NCBI GenBank assembly: GCA_031976395.1
Contig: DALYLJ010000170.1
Location: 1 to 6,943, forward strand
Source of the DNA: UBA11164 sp002420085
GTDB lineage: Bacteria; Pseudomonadota; Gammaproteobacteria; Xanthomonadales; Xanthomonadaceae
DNA length: 6,943 bases
Reading direction: 5' to 3'
The translations under genes were made by a program, and so were the position numbers. How positions within the stretch are numbered: the first letter of the stretch is position 1; each line of letters begins with the position of its first letter. Positions 1 through 6,943 of the stretch are shown piece after piece. The notes under the pieces were generated by a model. The model searched no databases. It saw only the letters and a program-made list of their open reading frames with translations, and had not been told where the DNA came from.

Positions 1-2952
<2,952 letters not shown>

Positions 2953-3006
2953 TCGTCGCTGGCGTTGGCGCCGGGCGACCATGCGGCGATCGCTGGAACC
3001 GTTCAC

Positions 3007-3011
3007 AGGAG
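3007..3011 (+). promoter_or_regulatory. Ribosome binding site of greA
   Basis: AGGAG lies seven bases before the GTG at 3019. It fixes that GTG as the greA start and gives a protein of 158 residues, the same length as E. coli GreA. The 66-bp gap between carB and greA shows no convincing terminator or promoter, which fits readthrough from carB. Confidence 0.75.
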
Positions 3012-3018
3012 TTGTTGA

Positions 3019-3495
3019 GTGAGAGCACCGTTGACACATATCGGCGCCAAGCGGCTGCGCGAGGAGCTGGAGAGACTCAAGACCGTAGAGCGTCCTCGGG
3101 TGATCGAGGCGATCGCCGAGGCACGCGCCCACGGCGACCTCAAGGAGAATGCCGAATACCATGCCGCGCGCGAGCAGCAGGGCTTCATCGAGGGTCGGAT
3201 CAAGGAACTCGAATTCGCGCTTTCACATGCCCAGATCATCGATCTCGGCAGTATCGATGCCGGCTCGCGGATCGTATTCGGTGCGCGGGTGGTGCTGGCT
3301 GCCTGCGACAGCGATCAGGAGGTCCGCTATCAGATCGTCGGCGACCTCGAAGCCGACATCAAGCACGGCATGGTCTCGATCTCCTCGCCCCTGGCCCGAG
3401 CGCTGATCGGCAAGCACGAGGGCGACACCGTCAGCATCCAGGCGCCCGGCGGGACGCGCGAGTACGACATCGTCGAAGTGCGCTACGGCGAGTAG
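3019..3495 (+). CDS. greA: Transcription elongation factor GreA
   Basis: GreA enters the secondary channel of RNA polymerase and stimulates cleavage of backtracked transcripts, which rescues arrested complexes and improves fidelity. The 158-residue product has the two usual parts: an N-terminal antiparallel coiled coil (about residues 5-75) and a C-terminal FKBP-like domain (about 80-158). The coiled-coil tip carries the family signature GDLKENAEYHAAREQQG (39-55), including the acidic residues Asp40 and Glu43, which correspond to the catalytic-tip Asp41 and Glu44 of E. coli. The C-terminal domain shows SPLARALIGK and PGGTREYDIVEV. The start is GTG, supported by an AGGAG seven bases upstream and by alignment with the E. 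coli N terminus (a PMT there, PLT here). It lies 66 bp after carB and 4 bp before the next gene. A carAB-greA order is known in other gammaproteobacteria. GreB is unlikely because the tip and length match GreA. Confidence 0.97.
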   Translation: MRAPLTHIGAKRLREELERLKTVERPRVIEAIAEARAHGDLKENAEYHAAREQQGFIEGRIKELEFALSHAQIIDLGSIDAGSRIVFGARVVLAACDSDQEVRYQIVGDLEADIKHGMVSISSPLARALIGKHEGDTVSIQAPGGTREYDIVEVRYGE

Positions 3496-3499
3496 ACCG

Positions 3500-4504
3500 G
3501 TGCATCGGCTGGCACTGCTGCTGCCGGCGCGACCGCGTCCGGGTGCTGACGGGTCTGGTCATGTCGGACTGAGCCGGGGCTGCGCGCGCCTGCTGGCGCG
3601 GGCCGATGTTCGCCTGACCGCTGCCCCGGGCCAGCGCGAACAACTTCGGCGCTGGTTCGAGCTGTCCGATTCGGGATGGCCGATGGCCGCGATCACCCGC
3701 CAACTCGATGTCGGCGACGCCCAGGGTGCAATCTGGCTGCGTGCCGATCCGGCCTTCGTCAAGGCCGACATCAACGGCGGACGCATGCTTGCCTGCGGCA
3801 CCCTGGGCCTCGACGCCGACAGCGCCGCCAGCCTGGTCGAAGCACTGCAACCGATGTTTGCCGAAGCCGGTTGCCCGATCTCGGCCCCGGCCCCCGAGCG
3901 CTGGTATCTGCGCCTGCCGGTCGATTCGGCCTGGCCGCAATGTTCCGATCCCGAAGACGCGCTCGGCGACGATCTGATCGACCATCTGCCGGGTGGTCCG
4001 GCGGCACGGCGCTGGCGGGTACTGATGAATGAGGCGCAGATCATTCTGCACACCCATCCGATCAATGCCCGGCGCAGCGCCGAGGGTGCGATTCCGGTCA
4101 ATAGTCTGTGGTTCTGGGGCGCAGGCAGCCTGCCGGAGCGGATCGCCAGTCGGGTCGCAGCCGTCCACTCGGCGGCCAGCGATGTCGTCGCCCTGGCCCG
4201 ACTGGCCGGGCTGCGCGAACGGCGGCCTGGATCAGCATGGACGGCGAGCGATCGTGCCGCCTTGGCTGAGGTTGGGCCAGGGGATCGTCCGGGCCGCAGT
4301 TCCATCCTGATCGACCTGCGCCACTATCGCGCGTGGTCGAGCTTGCAGCAGGACTGGCTGGAGCCGCTGCTCGCCGATCTGGTCTATGGCCGCCTGGCCG
4401 GGCTGGAGCTCGACTGTGCCGATGGTTCTGGCTTCCGTCTCGAACGGCGCCATCGCTGGCGATTCTGGCGACGCCCGTTGCTCGACTTCAGTCGCCCGGC
4501 ATGA
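3500..4504 (+). CDS. rpfE: RpfE-type conserved protein (COG4255-like; often labelled phosphoglycerate mutase)
   Basis: This 334-residue protein matches, from memory, the family of Xanthomonas RpfE, a protein of unresolved biochemistry encoded next to recJ in the rpf (pathogenicity regulation) cluster. It is unrelated to actinobacterial Rpf resuscitation factors. Visible landmarks are an N-terminal LALLLPARPR (4-13), a central block FVKADINGGRMLACGTLGL (86-104), WYLRLP (135-140), LGDDLIDHLP (155-164), and NEAQIILHTHPINARR (177-192) followed by NSLWFWGAG (201-209). The last motif resembles the Asn-x-x-Trp-x-Trp-Gly-x-Gly stretch of archaeal-type cofactor-independent phosphoglycerate mutases, which may explain that label in databases. 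I see no complete set of alkaline-phosphatase-superfamily metal ligands, so mutase activity is doubtful. There is no signal peptide or clear membrane segment. The GTG start at 3500 keeps the LLLP motif near the N terminus. It lies four bases after the greA stop, with only a weak ribosome binding site inside greA. Its stop overlaps the recJ start, which suggests translational coupling. Confidence 0.75.
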   Translation: MHRLALLLPARPRPGADGSGHVGLSRGCARLLARADVRLTAAPGQREQLRRWFELSDSGWPMAAITRQLDVGDAQGAIWLRADPAFVKADINGGRMLACGTLGLDADSAASLVEALQPMFAEAGCPISAPAPERWYLRLPVDSAWPQCSDPEDALGDDLIDHLPGGPAARRWRVLMNEAQIILHTHPINARRSAEGAIPVNSLWFWGAGSLPERIASRVAAVHSAASDVVALARLAGLRERRPGSAWTASDRAALAEVGPGDRPGRSSILIDLRHYRAWSSLQQDWLEPLLADLVYGRLAGLELDCADGSGFRLERRHRWRFWRRPLLDFSRPA

Positions 4505-6288
4505 GCCAGCCAATCCTGCGCCGGACCGCCGAAGTGCGAACCACCCCGAGCGCCGAACAGCCGCCGGTGATCCGTCGCCGCAGCCTGCCCGACGCGCTGG
4601 GCGGATGGCCGGAGACCACCCCGTCGGTGCTGGCCAGGGTGCTGGCCGCACGCGGCATCACCGACCCGGCCGAGGCCGAGCCAGGCTTGCCGACGATGGC
4701 TGCCCCGAACCAGTTGTCGGGTATCGGACGCGCCGCCGAATTGCTGGCCGATGCCATCGAAGCGGATCGGATGATCGTCGTGGTCGGCGATTTCGATTGT
4801 GACGGCGCGACCGGCACGGCTGTTGCCACGCTCGGTCTGCGGCAACTCGGTGCCCGTCGGATCGGTTTTCGCGTGCCGCATCGGCGTGAGCATGGCTACG
4901 GCCTGTCGCCGGCCCTGGTCGCGGCGATTGAACCGATGGCACCGGAGCTGATCCTGACCGTGGACAGCGGCATTGCCTGCATCGACGGTGTCGCCTCCGC
5001 GCGTGGGCGTGGCTGGCAGGTGGTGATCAGCGATCATCATCTGCCGGGCGAGCGGCTGCCCGATGCCGATGCCATCGTCGATCCGAACCTGCCCGGTGAC
5101 TGTTTTCCGAGCAAGCATCTGGCCGGCGTCGGGGTGGTCTTCTACCTGTTGCTGGCGGTGCGCGCCGAACTGCGTCGTCGCGATCGCTTCCGCAATCACC
5201 CGGAACCCGATCTCCGGGAATTGCTCGATCTGGTGGCGATCGGCACGGTTGCCGATCTGGTTCCGTTGGATCGCAACAACCGCATCCTGGTCAGCGCTGG
5301 ACTGCGCCGGATCCGGGCCGGCCGCTGCCGGCCGGGCATCCGTGCGCTGGCCGAATGTGCCGGCCGATCCTTGCCGTCGTTCGCCGCCGACGACATCGCT
5401 TTCGGTCTGGCACCGCGCATCAATGCCGCCGGTCGCCTGGAAGACATGACCCTCGGAATCGAATGCCTGCTGGCCGATGATCTCGACCACGCCCGCACGG
5501 CCGCCCAGACCCTCGACAGCATCAACCGTGAGCGGCGCAGCGTGCAGCGCGACATGCTCGATGCCGCCGACCAGTGGCTGGCAGCGAATCGCGGGTTTGT
5601 CGCGACCGGTGCGGCGATCTGCCTGTTCGGTGAGGACTGGCATCCCGGTGTGATCGGCCTGGTTGCTTCCCGGGTCAAGGATCAGCAGTATCGGCCGACC
5701 ATCGCCTTCGCCCCGGACCACCCCGGCAGCGAACGCCTGCGCGGCTCGGCCCGCTCGATCCCCGGATTCCACATCCGTGATGCCCTGGCCAGCATCGACG
5801 CCCGTCAGCCGGGCCTGATCGAGCGCTTCGGCGGCCACGCCATGGCCGCCGGACTGAGCTTGGCGCGAACCCGCCTGGCCGACTTCGAGGCGGCATTCGT
5901 CGCCGAAGCGGACGCACGCCTCGATCCAGCAACCCTGCGAACCGAACTCCTCACCGATGGTCCCTTGTGCGCGTCCGAACTGAATCGCGAATTGGCCGAG
6001 CGCCTGCGCTTGTCCGGACCCTGGGGGCAGGGCTTTCCCGAACCGCTGTTCGACAACGTTTTCGAGGTGCTCGACTGGCGCCCGATCGGAACCGGCCATC
6101 TGCGCCTGGATGTCCGGCTCGACGCCGGTGCGGCCAGCCATACCGCGATCCATTTCGGTGGCTGGGATGGCGCCGCCCCGGAGCGTCGGGTGCGCCTGCT
6201 GTACCGTCTCGACCTCGATGATTTCGCCGGTCGCAACGCCATCCGTCTGACCGTCAACACACGCCTGCCAGCACCGGATCGCGGCTGA
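4501..6288 (+). CDS. recJ: Single-stranded-DNA-specific 5'-3' exonuclease RecJ
   Basis: RecJ degrades single-stranded DNA 5' to 3' in RecF-pathway recombination, mismatch repair and base excision repair, using metal ions held by DHH-family motifs. The 595-residue product (E. coli: 577) shows motif I VVVGDFDCDGATG (93-105), motif II VDSGIAC (154-160), motif III ISDHH (176-180) followed by DPNLPGD (194-200), and motif IV AIGTVADLVPLD (246-257). The DHHA1 region has HPGVIGLVASR (381-391), LRGSARSIPG (413-422) and the substrate-binding motif RFGGHAMAAG (442-451). An OB-fold-like end includes PLFDNVFEVLDWR (515-527). All expected catalytic residues are present. The ATG at 4501 is chosen because it overlaps the preceding stop (ATGA) and gives a normal N terminus. 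The frame is open back to a GTG at 4333, but that would add 56 low-complexity residues inside the upstream gene. It is the last gene of the tightly spaced run. Confidence 0.96.
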   Translation: MSQPILRRTAEVRTTPSAEQPPVIRRRSLPDALGGWPETTPSVLARVLAARGITDPAEAEPGLPTMAAPNQLSGIGRAAELLADAIEADRMIVVVGDFDCDGATGTAVATLGLRQLGARRIGFRVPHRREHGYGLSPALVAAIEPMAPELILTVDSGIACIDGVASARGRGWQVVISDHHLPGERLPDADAIVDPNLPGDCFPSKHLAGVGVVFYLLLAVRAELRRRDRFRNHPEPDLRELLDLVAIGTVADLVPLDRNNRILVSAGLRRIRAGRCRPGIRALAECAGRSLPSFAADDIAFGLAPRINAAGRLEDMTLGIECLLADDLDHARTAAQTLDSINRERRSVQRDMLDAADQWLAANRGFVATGAAICLFGEDWHPGVIGLVASRVKDQQYRPTIAFAPDHPGSERLRGSARSIPGFHIRDALASIDARQPGLIERFGGHAMAAGLSLARTRLADFEAAFVAEADARLDPATLRTELLTDGPLCASELNRELAERLRLSGPWGQGFPEPLFDNVFEVLDWRPIGTGHLRLDVRLDAGAASHTAIHFGGWDGAAPERRVRLLYRLDLDDFAGRNAIRLTVNTRLPAPDRG

Positions 6289-6339
6289 TCCTCGATCTTC
6301 GGGAGCGATCGGGCGGCGGCGATCAGCGCGAATCGAGGA
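6289..6339 (+). terminator. Weak candidate hairpin after recJ
   Basis: TCCTCGAT (6289-6296), which starts directly after the recJ stop, is the exact reverse complement of ATCGAGGA (6332-6339), with 35 bases between. The position suits a terminator or a 3'-end-stabilising hairpin. However, the loop is long and no T-tract follows, so it is not a classical intrinsic terminator. GATCGA-like words are common in this DNA, so chance pairing is quite possible. Confidence 0.25.
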
Positions 6340-6342
6340 AGC

Positions 6343-6372
6343 CGACCGGTCGCGAGCATCAGAATCGCGATT
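6343..6372. repeat. Pair of perfect 10-bp palindromes
   Basis: CGACCGGTCG (6343-6352) and AATCGCGATT (6363-6372) are each perfect palindromes of 10 bp. Their centres are 20 bp apart, about two helical turns. The second runs into a TTGACA at 6371-6376 that matches a sigma-70 -35 box, although no good -10 box follows at 16-18 bp. The two sites differ in sequence, so they are not copies of one operator. A protein-binding role is inferred only from position and symmetry. Confidence 0.25.
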
Positions 6373-6416
6373 GACATCACATACAGCCCCGGCGTGCGGG
6401 TCGATGCTGTCATCCG

Positions 6417-6475
6417 ACCACCCCCAGGTCGATGGCACTCGGAGCCTGCCGACGGCGGGGACCAGCCTGGGTGGT
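6417..6475 (+). promoter_or_regulatory. Imperfect stem-loop in the presumed leader of the next gene
   Basis: ACCACCC (6417-6423) plus AGG (6426-6428) pairs with CCTGGGTGGT (6466-6475). This forms ten base pairs interrupted by a two-base CC bulge, around a 37-base loop in which GGCA (6435-6438) can pair with TGCC (6447-6450). It lies 84 bases before the ATG at 6560, so it could be a structured leader. A smaller alternative hairpin, GACC (6416-6419) with GGTC (6427-6430), uses some of the same bases. I recognise no riboswitch family in it. Confidence 0.25.
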
Positions 6476-6548
6476 TCGACGGGGCGCGTCCGTTCGCGCC
6501 TGATCCTGGGTCGGCTGCATTCGAGTCTGTTGGCCCGACCGATGTGAC

Positions 6549-6553
6549 GGAGA
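6549..6553 (+). promoter_or_regulatory. Ribosome binding site of the unknown gene at 6560
   Basis: GGAGA ends six bases before the ATG at 6560. An in-frame TGA at 6545-6547 rules out any start further upstream, and no alternative start codon lies between. Together these fix the start of the downstream frame and are the main evidence that it is a real gene. Confidence 0.65.
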
Positions 6554-6559
6554 AGCCAC

Positions 6560-6943
6560 ATGAGCGAAGGAGAAAAGGGGCTGAAGCGGATCGAGGATCT
6601 GATCGAGGAACTGGGCCGGATCGGCAAGAAGATCGAGATCGCGATCGAGCACGGCAGCAAGCCAAATGTCATCAACCGTCTGAATGGCGATGCCAAGAAA
6701 TTGCGTGATCGCATCGGCGAAGCCGCCGTCGCCGAGGCGCGACGCGAGATCGACTGTGTCGAGCGCGAGGCCGATCGCATCAAGAACGGCGAACCACCGA
6801 GCGATGGCCGTCATCCCGGCAATTCCGGATCGATGCCCGAGGTTCCGGCCGATGGCTGCTGCTGTTGCAAGGGAGGCGGCGGCGGGGGGGGTGGCGGTGC
6901 AGGCGGCCGTGCAGCCACACCGGTCTGCGTCTACGTGCGCGGC
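6560..6943 (+). CDS. Unrecognised protein with Cys4-Lys-Gly9 segment, 3'-truncated by window edge
   Basis: I do not recognise this protein. The frame opens at an ATG with a GGAGA six bases upstream and an in-frame stop just before that, and it remains open for all 128 codons to the window end. Residues 1-77 are highly charged and probably helical. Ile and Leu are regularly spaced between residues 8 and 29 (Leu8, Ile11, Leu14, Ile15, Leu18, Ile21, Ile25, Ile29), which suggests an amphipathic helix or coiled coil. A second charged helix follows (about 40-76). Residues 78-98 look like a Pro/Gly/Ser linker. Then come Cys100-Cys103, Lys104, Gly105-Gly113, Ala114, Gly115-Gly116 and Arg117, with another Cys at 123. 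There is no signal peptide. The glycine run includes eight consecutive G bases (6884-6891), so a sequencing indel could have shifted the frame there. The helical part up to residue 98 does not depend on that run. It may belong to a unit separate from the recJ run, given the 271-bp gap. Function is unknown. Confidence 0.65.
   Translation, partial: MSEGEKGLKRIEDLIEELGRIGKKIEIAIEHGSKPNVINRLNGDAKKLRDRIGEAAVAEARREIDCVEREADRIKNGEPPSDGRHPGNSGSMPEVPADGCCCCKGGGGGGGGGAGGRAATPVCVYVRG

Larger units (their letters stand above)
6289..6559. other. Intergenic region without a convincing gene
   Basis: These 271 bases separate recJ from the next gene. The recJ frame stays open for 139 further codons after its TGA. 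That translation is rich in Pro, Gly and Arg, resembles nothing I know, and runs into the next gene out of frame. On the minus strand a short hydrophobic stretch can be read near 6330-6410, but only as part of a frame antisense to recJ. Neither is accepted as a gene. The region must hold the start signals for the gene at 6560 if that gene has its own promoter. The candidates are listed separately. Confidence 0.6.

Noticed and set aside
4333..4500. Extending recJ upstream to the in-frame GTG at 4333
   Set aside because: The added 56 residues are an Ala/Arg/Gly-rich readout of the rpfE-type gene in another frame. The ATG at 4501 has the typical ATGA overlap and gives a normal RecJ length.
3500..4504. 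Calling this gene an active phosphoglycerate mutase
   Set aside because: Only one stretch resembles that family, and the expected metal ligands and nucleophile are not visible. The RpfE-type family assignment explains the length and context better.
6371..6376. TTGACA as the -35 box of a standard sigma-70 promoter
   Set aside because: At 16-18 bp downstream the sequence is GC-rich (around GTGCGG) with no TATAAT-like hexamer, so it was not listed as a promoter and is mentioned only with the palindromes.
6289..6708. Continuation of the recJ frame for 139 codons after its TGA, as readthrough or a separate small gene starting at 6394
   Set aside because: RecJ already ends at the expected place. 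The continuation is Pro/Arg/Gly-rich without motifs, and from 6560 it overlaps the better supported frame that has a ribosome binding site.
4384..6783. A 799-codon open frame on the minus strand, antisense to recJ
   Set aside because: It lies opposite recJ, whose catalytic motifs are all intact. Long antisense frames arise from the strong G/C preference at third positions. Its translation shows no recognisable domain and is rich in Gln, Gly and Arg.
6410..6814. A 134-codon minus-strand frame with a hydrophobic N-terminal half
   Set aside because: It is antisense to the gene at 6560, and its apparent hydrophobic pattern mirrors the GATC-rich codons of that gene. The plus-strand frame has a better start signal.

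Overview
The window comes from a GC-rich proteobacterial chromosome. It has a conserved gene run on the + strand (carB, greA, an rpfE-type gene, recJ), followed by an intergenic stretch of about 270 bp and the start of an unrecognised gene that runs off the right edge. The rpfE-type gene beside recJ and greA, together with the close match of CarB and GreA to gammaproteobacterial sequences, points to a gammaproteobacterium near Xanthomonadales (Lysobacterales). This lineage call rests on remembered gene order and protein similarity, not on a search. Nothing in the four-gene run suggests recent transfer.

Layout: carB, lacking its first ~110 codons, fills 1-2952. After 66 bp with a clear ribosome binding site comes greA (3019-3495, GTG start). 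Four bases later the rpfE-type gene starts (3500-4504, GTG start). Its stop overlaps the recJ start in an ATGA (recJ 4501-6288). The spacing implies one transcript, at least for greA-rpfE-recJ and probably from carB onward. The products are the large subunit of carbamoyl-phosphate synthase (arginine and pyrimidine precursor), the transcript-cleavage factor GreA, a conserved protein of unclear biochemistry linked to the Rpf cluster of Xanthomonas, and the 5'-3' single-strand exonuclease RecJ. They look like housekeeping genes that share a transcript rather than one pathway.

Right end: 6289-6559 has no convincing gene. It does hold an 8-bp inverted repeat just after recJ, two perfect 10-bp palindromes whose centres are 20 bp apart, and a longer imperfect stem-loop. 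At 6560 a new reading frame starts behind a good Shine-Dalgarno sequence and stays open to the window edge. Its product begins with a charged amphipathic helical region and then has four consecutive cysteines, a lysine and nine consecutive glycines. I do not recognise it, and it is the most unusual item here. I see no RNA gene, CRISPR array, insertion sequence or phage gene, and no evidence for a complete novel system within these bases.
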